Assembly (NCBI GenBank): GCA_903827735.1
Contig: CAIKJM010000187.1
Span: 1 to 11,359 of the forward strand
Origin: an uncultured Rhodanobacter sp.
Lineage (GTDB): Bacteria > Pseudomonadota > Gammaproteobacteria > Xanthomonadales > Rhodanobacteraceae
DNA: 11,359 nucleotides
Direction: 5' to 3'
Shown here: positions 1-6,995 of the stretch, piece by piece
Position numbering within the stretch: position 1 is the stretch's first letter
How the letters are laid out: every line of letters starts with the position of its first letter
Notes under the pieces: model-generated
The model's database searches: none
What the model saw: the letters and a program-made list of their open reading frames with translations, nothing else
What the model was told of the DNA's origin: nothing
Program-made: the position numbers and the translations under genes

Positions 1-742
<742 letters not shown>

Positions 743-1000
743 CTTGGTCTCCAGTAGCCAGTAACAAAAGGCAGGTTCGATAGCAAGGATCGGCACAGTG
801 CAGAGCGCAAGCCTAACCGCCCGCGTTGCGCAAAGGGTTGGCAGCGCGTGAAAGCGCGCGTATGCGATACGGCGAGTTTTTGCGCTTCAGTGCGCCGTCG
901 AACAGGCGGACGGCTCGACGTCCACCGCGACGATTTTTCGTAGACACGCACTGGCGCCCGCGTTACAACGGTGGTCTGTCCGTTCCTGCTGGAGTGCTCG
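743..1000. promoter_or_regulatory. Divergent intergenic region between yajO-like gene and M28 peptidase gene
   Basis: This spacer of 258 bp must hold two outward promoters. On the minus strand a weak pair TTGCTA (786-781) / TACTGG (763-758) with a 17-bp spacer could serve the reductase gene. On the plus strand TTGGCA (838-843) / TATGCG (861-866), also 17 bp apart, could serve the peptidase gene, which would give it a leader of roughly 125 nt. Both pairs match consensus poorly. A short GCGCG / CGCGC stem (844-859) lies inside the second spacer. No regulator site is recognisable. Confidence 0.25.
991..994 (+). promoter_or_regulatory. Shine-Dalgarno that fixes the M28 peptidase start
   Basis: GGAG lies 6 nt before ATG 1001. 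It favours that start over the in-frame GTG at 971, which has no comparable site and would put ten extra residues in front of a well-formed signal peptide. Confidence 0.7.
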
Positions 1001-2656
1001 ATGCGTCTCGCCTCAACCGCTTTATGTGCCGCCCTTTGCATGGCCGTTGGCGCCGCGCAGGCGGCCGATTCGTCCGTGGCGCTGGCGCCGCAGATCAACG
1101 CCGCCGATTTCGCCCAGTTCGATAAGACCCTGAGTTCGGACGAATTTGGCGGGCGCAAGCCCGGCACCGCAGCGGAGCCGCGCACCATCAACTGGCTGGT
1201 CGAGCAGTACAAGCGCATGGGCCTGCAGCCCGGGAACCACGGCTCATGGTTTCAGACGGTGCCGGCCAACTCGATCCAGCTATTGAATACCGATGTCACG
1301 CTGAATGTCTCGGCCGGCGGCAAGACCAACCAGTTCGCCAATCACGACGACATGGTGGTGCAGACGCTACAGGCGAAGGCCAGTGTCGACCTGAAAAATT
1401 CGCCGATCGTGTTCCTGGGTTTCGGCGCCGACGCGCCGCAGTGGCACTGGAACGATTACAAGGACATCGACGTCAAGGGCAAGACGGTGATCGTGCTGGT
1501 GAACGATCCCGGTTTTGCCACGCTGGATCCGAAGCTGTTCAACGGTCGTGCGATGACCTACTACGGCCGCTGGACCTACAAGTTTGCCGAGGCCGCACTG
1601 AAGGGTGCGGCGGCCTGCTTCATCGTGCATACCAGCGATGCGGCGGCCGGCTATCCGTTCCGCGTGCTGCAAAACAGCAACAGCGGTCCGCAGCTCAGCC
1701 TGCCCAGCAGCGTCGATCCGTCGCCGCGCCTGCCGGTGGCCGGCTGGCTGACCCGCGCCGCGGCCGAGCGCCTGTTTGCCGCCGCCGGCCAGAATTTCAA
1801 TCAGCTGGAAAAAGCCGCCGCCCACCCCGGCTTCAAACCCGTGCCGCTGCAGGCCACGGCCTCGGTCAGCCTGAAAAACAAGATCGGCCATATCGAGTCG
1901 CACAATGTGCTGGCGATGGTAAAGGGCAGCAGCAAGCCCGATGAAGCGGTGATCTATACCGCGCACTGGGACCACCTCGGCACCGATCCCTCGCTGAAGG
2001 GACACAAGGTCTACGGCGGCGCGATCGACAACGGCACCGGCCTGACCATGCTGCTGGAGATCGCCGATGCGTTCGCGCATCAGAAAACGCCGCCGCCGCG
2101 CAGCGTGCTGTTTTTCATGCCGACGCTGGAGGAGTCCGGCCTGCTCGGCTCGCAGTATTACGCGTCCAAGCCGGTGTTCGCACTCGACAAGACCGTTGCC
2201 GATATCGCCGTCGATGCGCTGCCGATCATCGGCCGCGCGCACGACATGACCGTGATCGGCAAGGGCCAGTCGCAGCTGGAGGACATGCTGGCCGACGTGC
2301 TGAAGTCGCAGGGTCGGGTGATCTCGCCGGAGACCACGCCGGAAAACGGCTTCTACTTCCGCTCCGATCACTTCAATTTTGCCAAGGCTGGCGTGCCGGC
2401 CATGCTGCCCAGCTCCGGTCTCGATCTGCTTGTGGGCGGACGCGAAGCGGGCCAAAAGGGCGCCACCGAATACACCGCGCATCACTACCACACGCCGAAC
2501 GACGTGTTCGATCCGAACTGGGATTATTCGGGCATCCTCGAAGACACGCAGGCGCTGTACGAGCTGGGCCAAAAGCTTAGCCAGGACAACGTCTGGCCGA
2601 CGTGGTATCCCGACAGCCCCTTCGCCGCCAAGCGTGAAGCGGATCCGCCGAAGTAA
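1001..2656 (+). CDS. Secreted M28-family zinc aminopeptidase with PA-type insert
   Basis: Metallopeptidase of family M28 (di-zinc, Aeromonas aminopeptidase-like), 551 residues, predicted to act in the periplasm or outside the cell. Residues 1-21 form a signal peptide with an AQA|AD-type cleavage site. Residues about 125-250 resemble a protease-associated (PA) domain, with NSPIVFLGFG, KGKTVIVLVNDPGF and the GAAACFIVHTSD segment. The catalytic domain follows. By alignment to the family, the zinc ligands are His322 (AHWDH), Asp343 (AIDNGTG), Glu378 (LEES), Asp405 (AVDALP) and His497 (YHTPND); Glu377 is the general base and Asp324 the supporting acid. All are present, so the enzyme should be active. 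It probably removes N-terminal residues from peptides; specificity is not readable. The stop lies 9 bp from the convergent tetR stop. The nearest terminator-like hairpin (2705-2734) is inside tetR. Confidence 0.92.
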   Translation: MRLASTALCAALCMAVGAAQAADSSVALAPQINAADFAQFDKTLSSDEFGGRKPGTAAEPRTINWLVEQYKRMGLQPGNHGSWFQTVPANSIQLLNTDVTLNVSAGGKTNQFANHDDMVVQTLQAKASVDLKNSPIVFLGFGADAPQWHWNDYKDIDVKGKTVIVLVNDPGFATLDPKLFNGRAMTYYGRWTYKFAEAALKGAAACFIVHTSDAAAGYPFRVLQNSNSGPQLSLPSSVDPSPRLPVAGWLTRAAAERLFAAAGQNFNQLEKAAAHPGFKPVPLQATASVSLKNKIGHIESHNVLAMVKGSSKPDEAVIYTAHWDHLGTDPSLKGHKVYGGAIDNGTGLTMLLEIADAFAHQKTPPPRSVLFFMPTLEESGLLGSQYYASKPVFALDKTVADIAVDALPIIGRAHDMTVIGKGQSQLEDMLADVLKSQGRVISPETTPENGFYFRSDHFNFAKAGVPAMLPSSGLDLLVGGREAGQKGATEYTAHHYHTPNDVFDPNWDYSGILEDTQALYELGQKLSQDNVWPTWYPDSPFAAKREADPPK

Positions 2657-2665
2657 CGCCCGAAC

Positions 2666-3277
2666 TCAGCGTGAGCGATTGGTCTGCAATCGGCCCAATA
2701 AAGTCAGGCACGCCTCTTCGATAAGGCGTGCCTGTTCGGCTTTCTTCGGCACCGGTTGCCAGGCGATCACGGAAAACCAGTAGGCCGAGGATTTCAGGAA
2801 CGCGACAAAAATATCCGCCGCCAGTTTGGCGTCGAGCTGTCCCAGCTGGCCCGCGTCGCCAGCCTGCTGAAACCAGTGATAGACGCTGTTTTCCTTTTCG
2901 CCGAACTTCTCCATCAGCTGCAGGCTTTGCGCTTCGGAGCGCATGCACTCGACCATCAGCACGCGGCTGAGCCGGATGAAGTCCGGGTCGCATATAAGCT
3001 GCATCTCCCGCATGCCGACCTCGCGCAGCTGCTCGATGAAATCGCGCTGGCGGTCGTAGTGCAGTTTGCTCAGCGGATCGACGCGTTCCATCAGCAGCAC
3101 CAATACCGCCTCCAGTACCGCGTCTTTGGATGGGAAATGCTTGTACAGCGTGCGCTTGGAAACCTCCGCCCGCGCGGCGATGGATTCCATGCTGGCGCCG
3201 GCCAGCCCGTGCTCGGCCAGTTCCGCGATGCCGGCGTCGAGCATGGCCTGTCGTTTGGTGGCGCTGCGGTTCAACAA
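2666..3277 (-). CDS. TetR/AcrR-family transcriptional repressor (TTG start)
   Basis: One-component DNA-binding regulator, 203 residues from the proposed TTG at 3277. The N-terminal TetR domain spans about residues 8-54, with the helix-turn-helix at about 28-49 (ASMESIAARAEVSKRTLYKHF). The rest is a helical ligand-binding and dimerisation domain resembling the AefR-like C-terminal group, ending in FLKSSAYWFSVIAWQP and a last amphipathic helix. The TTG is chosen because AGGAG (3288-3284) lies 6 nt upstream. The longest frame would start at GTG 3340, but that codon lies inside a putative operator and has no Shine-Dalgarno. The gene is divergent from the metallo-hydrolase operon, and two matching palindromes lie between them, so it very likely represses both itself and the operon. 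The ligand is unknown; divergent gene context suggests a substrate or product of the operon enzymes. Confidence 0.92.
   Translation of the reverse strand: MLNRSATKRQAMLDAGIAELAEHGLAGASMESIAARAEVSKRTLYKHFPSKDAVLEAVLVLLMERVDPLSKLHYDRQRDFIEQLREVGMREMQLICDPDFIRLSRVLMVECMRSEAQSLQLMEKFGEKENSVYHWFQQAGDAGQLGQLDAKLAADIFVAFLKSSAYWFSVIAWQPVPKKAEQARLIEEACLTLLGRLQTNRSR
2705..2734. terminator. Perfect 11-bp inverted repeat inside the 3' end of tetR; possible terminator for the M28 gene
   Basis: CAGGCACGCCT (2705-2715) is perfectly complementary to AGGCGTGCCTG (2724-2734) across an 8-nt loop. On the plus strand it starts 49 nt after the M28 peptidase stop and is followed by a T-rich but interrupted tail (ttcggctttctt). 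On the minus strand it is followed by ACTTTATT while still inside the tetR coding region. The stem is strong, but no clean U-tract follows on either strand, so intrinsic termination is plausible rather than shown. Confidence 0.4.
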
Positions 3278-3283
3278 GTCGGG

Positions 3284-3288
3284 CTCCT
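3284..3288 (-). promoter_or_regulatory. Shine-Dalgarno supporting the TTG start of tetR
   Basis: Read on the minus strand, AGGAG is followed by six bases and then tandem TTG codons (3277 and 3274). It is the best ribosome-binding site in the 5' region of this frame. The alternative GTG starts at 3340 and 3331 have none. Confidence 0.6.
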
Positions 3289-3331
3289 GATGGCTGGGCG
3301 TGTGGCGCCGGTCACCTAACGACAGGCTCAC

Positions 3332-3355
3332 AAAGTACACGATATAGTTTACTTT
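3332..3355. promoter_or_regulatory. Putative TetR operator, site 1
   Basis: A 24-bp imperfect palindrome of the form AAAGTA-N12-TACTTT; 10 of 12 half-site positions are symmetric. It matches site 2 (3372-3395) at 20 of 24 positions. It lies about 55 bp upstream of the proposed tetR start codon and 58 bp upstream of the metallo-hydrolase start. Assignment to the adjacent repressor is inference from position, symmetry and repetition, all typical of TetR-family operators. Confidence 0.75.
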
Positions 3356-3376
3356 CTTTATGGCGCGCCATAAAGT
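3349..3376 (+). promoter_or_regulatory. Candidate operon promoter overlapping the operators
   Basis: TTTACT (3349-3354) and TAAAGT (3371-3376), 16 bp apart, each match consensus at four of six positions. On the opposite strand TATACT (3379-3374) is a good -10 candidate for tetR, but its -35 is unclear. Both candidates lie within or between the palindromes, so a bound repressor would block them. Confidence 0.35.
3356..3375. repeat. Perfect 20-bp palindrome between the two operators
   Basis: CTTTATGGCGCGCCATAAAG is fully self-complementary. It fills the gap between the two 24-bp sites and shares its last four bases with site 2. Its core differs from the AAAGTA-type sites, so it may bind a second factor or simply reflect overlapping promoter elements. 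Its right end carries TAAAGT / TATAC sequences that could be -10 elements for the plus and minus strands respectively. Confidence 0.6.
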
Positions 3377-3395
3377 ATACGAAGTCGTTTACTTT
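3372..3395. promoter_or_regulatory. Putative TetR operator, site 2
   Basis: Second 24-bp AAAGTA-N12-TACTTT palindrome, also symmetric at 10 of 12 half-site positions and 20/24 identical to site 1. The two sites are exactly 40 bp apart start to start, close to four helical turns, so two repressor dimers would sit on the same face of the DNA. The site ends 17 bp before the metallo-hydrolase ATG. Confidence 0.75.
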
Positions 3396-3412
3396 TAACG
3401 GAATGCCCGCTC

Positions 3413-4537
3413 ATGGCTAGTGCACTCGTTGTCGTCGTGGTTATCTGTCTTGGCCTAGTTGCCTGGCGCGTGATGGCGCAGCGGCAGCGTATCGTGCGGC
3501 CGCATCCGCAGTCGCCCGCATGGCACAACGGCCGCTTTCGCAATGTGGCCAGTACGCGCGCCGCGAGTCTGGGCGAAGTGCGCAAGGCGTTTCGCGCGCA
3601 TCGTGGCCAGCGGCGCAAGCCGCAAGGTCCGTTGCCGGTGGTGACGGTGCGTCAGGATGTGTTGAGCGGCCCGGCCTCGCAGGCGTTGCAGGTCACCTGG
3701 CTGGGTCATTCCAGCGTGCTGATCGAGATCGACGGGCTGCGTCTGCTTACCGACCCCGTGCTCAGCGAGCGCGCCTCGCCGGTGCCGTTTGCCGGGCCGA
3801 AGCGCTTCACGCCGCCGGCGCTCGCCGTGGCGCAGCTGCCGCCGATCGATGCGGTGATCCTGTCGCACGATCATTACGACCATCTCGATCGCGACACCAT
3901 TCGCGCGCTGGCCGATCGCGTCGGCCACTTCTATACGACGCTGGGCGTGGGCCAGCGGCTGATCGCCTGGGGCGTGGATGCCAAGCGCGTCACCGAGCTG
4001 GACTGGTGGCAGGAAACGCGCTTCGGTCCGCTGACCCTGGCGGCGACGCCGGCGCAACATTTTTCCGGCCGCGGCCTGCGCGATGGCAACGCGACATTGT
4101 GGGCTTCGTGGGTCGTGCTGGGCACGCAAGAGCGGCTGTTCTTCAGCGGTGATACCGGCATGCACGAAGGCTTTGCCCAGATCGGCGAACGCTACGGGCC
4201 GTTCGATCTCACCCTGGTCGAATGCGGCGCGTACAGCCAGACCTGGCCGAACGTCCACATGCAGCCGGAACAATCCATCGCCGCGCATCGGCTCGTGCGC
4301 GGAAAGACCATGATGCCGGTGCACTGGGGCACATTCGATCTGGCCTTCCATCGCTGGGACGAGCCGGCCGAGCGCATCCGCGCGCTGGCGGCAGAGCAGG
4401 GCGTGCATCTGGTGCAGCCGCGGCCGGGCGAAACCGTTGGGCCCGATACGGCGCTGCAGTCGCCGTGGTGGCGTGCGTTCGAAACGGATGCCGTCGACCA
4501 TCCATCCCTTAAATTTTCCAGCGAGACGCGAGCATGA
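3413..4537 (+). CDS. Membrane-anchored metallo-beta-lactamase-fold hydrolase, NAPE-PLD-like
   Basis: Zinc-dependent hydrolase of 374 residues. Residues 3-22 are a single hydrophobic anchor followed by a basic stretch, so the catalytic domain is probably held at the inner membrane. The fold begins near residue 95 (VTWLGHSSVLIEIDG). All seven metal ligands known from N-acylphosphatidylethanolamine phospholipase D can be matched with similar spacing: His152, His154, Asp156, His157 (SHDHYDHLD), His216 (AQHFSGR), Asp247 (FSGDTG) and His304 (VHWGTF). NAPE-PLD cleaves the phosphodiester of N-acyl phospholipids; bacterial relatives, including UlaG-like lactonases, vary, so a lipid or phosphodiester substrate is inference. 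The start is the first ATG after the operators, with only a weak AACGGA ribosome site; an ATG at 3403 is out of frame and stops at once. Its stop overlaps the next start by 4 nt. Probably repressed by the divergent TetR. Confidence 0.9.
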   Translation: MASALVVVVVICLGLVAWRVMAQRQRIVRPHPQSPAWHNGRFRNVASTRAASLGEVRKAFRAHRGQRRKPQGPLPVVTVRQDVLSGPASQALQVTWLGHSSVLIEIDGLRLLTDPVLSERASPVPFAGPKRFTPPALAVAQLPPIDAVILSHDHYDHLDRDTIRALADRVGHFYTTLGVGQRLIAWGVDAKRVTELDWWQETRFGPLTLAATPAQHFSGRGLRDGNATLWASWVVLGTQERLFFSGDTGMHEGFAQIGERYGPFDLTLVECGAYSQTWPNVHMQPEQSIAAHRLVRGKTMMPVHWGTFDLAFHRWDEPAERIRALAAEQGVHLVQPRPGETVGPDTALQSPWWRAFETDAVDHPSLKFSSETRA

Positions 4538-5454
4538 GCGGTTTCACGGTGAACGATATGCCGTCACAGGTCGGCAAGCGTGCCGTCGTCACTGGCGCCA
4601 ATAGCGGCATCGGCTACGAGACGGCTCTGGCCCTGGCCCACGCGGGCGCCGAGGTGATTCTTGCGGTGCGCAGCGAGCAAAAGGGCCGCGAGGCGTTGGC
4701 GAAAATACGCGCGCTGTCGCCCCAGGCGAAGGTGCTGCTGGAGTTGCTCGATCTGTCGAAACTCGCGTCCGTTGCGGAATTTTCCAGACGTCTAAATGCC
4801 GAAGGCCAGCCGCTGGATATCCTGATCAACAACGCCGGCGTGATGATGCTGCCGCAGCGTCAACTGACGGCCGAGCGCTTCGAGATGCAGCTCGGCGTCA
4901 ACTATCTGGGCCACTTTGCGCTCACCGCGCAGCTGTTGCCGCTGCTGCGTAAGGCGCCTGCGCCGCGCGTGGTCAATCTCAGCAGCCTGATGCATCGCGT
5001 GGGCAAGATACATTTCGACGATCTGCAGCTCGAACGCGGCTACACGCCGACGAAGGCCTACGCGCAGTCCAAGCTGGCGCCCCTGATGTTTGCGCTGGAA
5101 CTGCAGCGCCGCAGCGATGCCAACGGCTGGGGCCTGATGAGCAACGCCGCGCATCCCGGCATCGCCACCACAGAGCTGATCGCCAACGGCCAGGGCAGCG
5201 AAGGGTTCGTCAACAAATTCAGCCTGGGATTTGTCCGTGTCATCGGCCAATCCGCCGCCGCCGGTGCGCTGCCTACGCTGTACGCCGCCACGTCACCCCA
5301 TGCGAAAAACGCGGGTTACTACGGGCCGGACGGATTCTCCGAAATCAAGGGCGCGCCCGCGCCCGCGAGGATTTCGGCCCGGGCCAGTGACGTTGCGGCC
5401 GCGGCGCGCCTATGGGATGTTTCGGCGACGCTGACGGCTGCCAGGTTCGGCTAG
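4534..5454 (+). CDS. Short-chain dehydrogenase/reductase, retinol-dehydrogenase-like
   Basis: NAD(P)-dependent oxidoreductase with a Rossmann fold, 306 residues, cytoplasmic. Visible motifs are TGANSGIG (20-27) for the cofactor, Asp73 (LLDLS) at the adenine pocket, NNAG (99-102), Asn123 (VNYLGHF), Ser150/Ser151 (NLSS) and Tyr176-x3-Lys180 (YAQSK). Arg46 after the second strand (AVRSEQKG) suggests NADP(H). The long segment between the serine and the tyrosine, and the late PG motif at HPGIATTEL, are typical of the retinol dehydrogenase/WWOX-like SDR group, whose members act on alcohols, aldehydes or ketones of hydrophobic molecules. The ATGA overlap with the metallo-hydrolase gene indicates translational coupling. 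The next gene follows after 38 bp, so it sits mid-operon. The exact substrate is unknown. Confidence 0.93.
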   Translation: MSGFTVNDMPSQVGKRAVVTGANSGIGYETALALAHAGAEVILAVRSEQKGREALAKIRALSPQAKVLLELLDLSKLASVAEFSRRLNAEGQPLDILINNAGVMMLPQRQLTAERFEMQLGVNYLGHFALTAQLLPLLRKAPAPRVVNLSSLMHRVGKIHFDDLQLERGYTPTKAYAQSKLAPLMFALELQRRSDANGWGLMSNAAHPGIATTELIANGQGSEGFVNKFSLGFVRVIGQSAAAGALPTLYAATSPHAKNAGYYGPDGFSEIKGAPAPARISARASDVAAAARLWDVSATLTAARFG

Positions 5455-5482
5455 GCGGGTTCGGTTCGAGACATCACGTAAC

Positions 5483-5487
5483 GGGGA
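5483..5487 (+). promoter_or_regulatory. Shine-Dalgarno deciding the GTG start of the serine hydrolase
   Basis: GGGGA lies 5 nt before GTG 5493. The alternative ATG at 5412 lies inside the SDR gene, would add 27 residues in front of the membrane anchor, and has no better ribosome site. Confidence 0.5.
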
Positions 5488-5492
5488 TACAC

Positions 5493-6878
5493 GTGTCCAA
5501 ACGGGGAAGGTCGTTTGGGGTCCGGTTGGCTTGTGCAATGGGCGCCGTGCTGGTGGTTCTAGCCGTGCTTTTTTTCTGGAAGCGACCGGACCACGCGATT
5601 CGCGTCGCCACGGCGAGCATTGCCGAGGTGATGTGTTCGGGCGTGTTCGTCGAGGGCATGACGCCGGAGCGCACGTTTACCGAGAGCTATGCCGACGACA
5701 AGGGATTGAAGCCACTCAGCCGCGGCCTGCACTATGCGGTAGACCGTGCGAATCGCCGTATCACGACAGACTGGCATGGTCACTTCGTCAGCCAGTCGAC
5801 CTACTACCCGTCGTACGGCTGCGCGCTGCCGTCGCAGACGCCGGGCGAGAACACGCTGCGGGCCGCGCGGGATGTGGCCGGCTCACCAGAAACTCAGCCG
5901 TTGGAGGTATCCGGCGATCCGCTGTTGCGCACCTCCCTGGCGCGCGCGTTCGCCAAGCCGGCGAGTGGCGTGCCCCGCCATGTCCACGCCATTGTGGTGA
6001 TGCACGACGGCAGGATCGTGGCGGAACAGTACGCGCCGGGTTTTGGTCCGGACACGCCGCTGCTTTCCTATTCGGTCAGCAAGTCGGTGGTGAATGCGCT
6101 GGTCGGCATCCTGGTACAGCAGGGAAAAATGGACGTCCATACGCCGGCGCCGGTGCCGGCATGGCGCGATCCGTCGGACCCGCGCCACGCGCTGACCATC
6201 GAGCAGCTGATGCGCATGACGTCGGGGTTGGCGCTCACCGAAGACGACAGCGGCTTTGATCCGGTGTCGATGATGCTGTTCCGTCAAGCCGATATGGCCG
6301 GCTATGCGGCGCAGGCGAAGTTGATCCATCCGCCCGGCGCCGTGTGGGATTACAGCAGCGGCAATACGCTGATCGTCTGCGGCATCTTGCGCAACACGAT
6401 CGGCAACGGTGCCGAGGGCATGATCCGCTTCGCCCACAGGCAGCTGTTCGACCCGCTGGGCATGCATCACGTGCTGATGGAATTCGATGGCGCGCAGACG
6501 CTGATCGGTTCGACCCGCATCTACGCCTCGGCGCGCGACTGGGCGCGCTTCGGCCAGCTTTATCTCGACGATGGCGTGGTGAACGGGCAGCGCATTCTGC
6601 CGGCGGGCTGGGCGGCGTTTTCAGCCCGTCCGACGCTCGATGCACCCTATGGCGCCGGCTTCTGGACCAATGTGGCCGCACCGGGAGACAAGGCGCAGCT
6701 CATCGATGGACTGCCATCGGATGCTTATTTCGCCTCCGGCATGAACGGGCAACGCATCGTCATCGTGCCGTCCAAGCATCTGGTGGTGGTGCGGTTTGGC
6801 TCGACCGTCGACCCACCGCGTTTCGATATGCAGGGACTGGTGCGCTTGGTCGCCGACGTATCCGCTGCTGTCCACTGA
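5493..6878 (+). CDS. Membrane-anchored serine hydrolase, beta-lactamase/NylB-related fold
   Basis: Penicillin-binding-protein-like serine hydrolase of 461 residues from GTG 5493. Basic residues and one hydrophobic helix (about 10-29) form an N-terminal anchor or uncleaved signal, placing the enzyme on the periplasmic side. Residues 45-115 form an N-terminal region with two cysteines, Cys48 and Cys110, that could form a disulfide. The catalytic domain has Ser194-Val-Ser-Lys197 (the SxxK nucleophile and base) and Tyr287-Ser-Ser (second motif). The usual KTG/HTG box is replaced by the GMNGQRIVIVP type seen in esterases and 6-aminohexanoate-dimer hydrolases. This argues against a true beta-lactamase and for an esterase, amidase or peptidase activity; the substrate is unknown. 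It is third in the operon, 38 bp after the SDR stop, and probably shares the TetR-controlled promoter. No clear terminator follows. Confidence 0.87.
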   Translation: MSKRGRSFGVRLACAMGAVLVVLAVLFFWKRPDHAIRVATASIAEVMCSGVFVEGMTPERTFTESYADDKGLKPLSRGLHYAVDRANRRITTDWHGHFVSQSTYYPSYGCALPSQTPGENTLRAARDVAGSPETQPLEVSGDPLLRTSLARAFAKPASGVPRHVHAIVVMHDGRIVAEQYAPGFGPDTPLLSYSVSKSVVNALVGILVQQGKMDVHTPAPVPAWRDPSDPRHALTIEQLMRMTSGLALTEDDSGFDPVSMMLFRQADMAGYAAQAKLIHPPGAVWDYSSGNTLIVCGILRNTIGNGAEGMIRFAHRQLFDPLGMHHVLMEFDGAQTLIGSTRIYASARDWARFGQLYLDDGVVNGQRILPAGWAAFSARPTLDAPYGAGFWTNVAAPGDKAQLIDGLPSDAYFASGMNGQRIVIVPSKHLVVVRFGSTVDPPRFDMQGLVRLVADVSAAVH

Positions 6879-6918
6879 CAAATCGCCGGTATCAAGGGCC
6901 GGATCCGCGCCGGATGGC

Positions 6919-6948
6919 GTGGCACCGGGGTTTTCGGCCTCGTATAAT
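6919..6948 (+). promoter_or_regulatory. Sigma70-type promoter for the Sel1-repeat gene
   Basis: A perfect TATAAT (6943-6948) is preceded at 18 bp by GTGGCA (6919-6924), which matches TTGACA at four positions. The predicted start is around 6954-6956, about 30 nt before the Sel1 ATG. This gives the gene a promoter separate from the serine-hydrolase operon. Confidence 0.6.
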
Positions 6949-6953
6949 GGCGC

Positions 6954-6995
6954 ATGCCTCAATGCCGCCAGTGGTTGCACCAGCATGACTGCTGA
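6954..6995 (+). other. Possible 13-codon leaderless upstream ORF overlapping the Sel1 start
   Basis: An ATG at 6954 falls on the predicted transcription start and reads MPQCRQWLHQHDC before TGA at 6993-6995. The stop lies 8-10 nt downstream of the Sel1 ATG, in another frame. It could be a leader that couples or dampens Sel1 translation, or chance. Nothing beyond position supports it. Confidence 0.2.

Noticed and set aside
1367..2572. 401-codon minus-strand open frame inside the M28 gene
   Set aside because: High GC opens long antisense frames. It is rich in Arg/His/Gly/Val, has no domain signature, and lies opposite a fully motif-supported gene.
5412..5492. N-terminal extension of the serine hydrolase from ATG 5412
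   Set aside because: It would overlap the SDR gene by 43 nt, lacks a ribosome site, and puts 27 unrelated residues before a normal membrane anchor; GTG 5493 with GGGGA is better.
6920..6936. TGGCAC resembling a sigma54 -24 element upstream of the Sel1 gene
   Set aside because: The -12 position reads TTTTC rather than TTGC at the required spacing, and a perfect sigma70 TATAAT lies just downstream.
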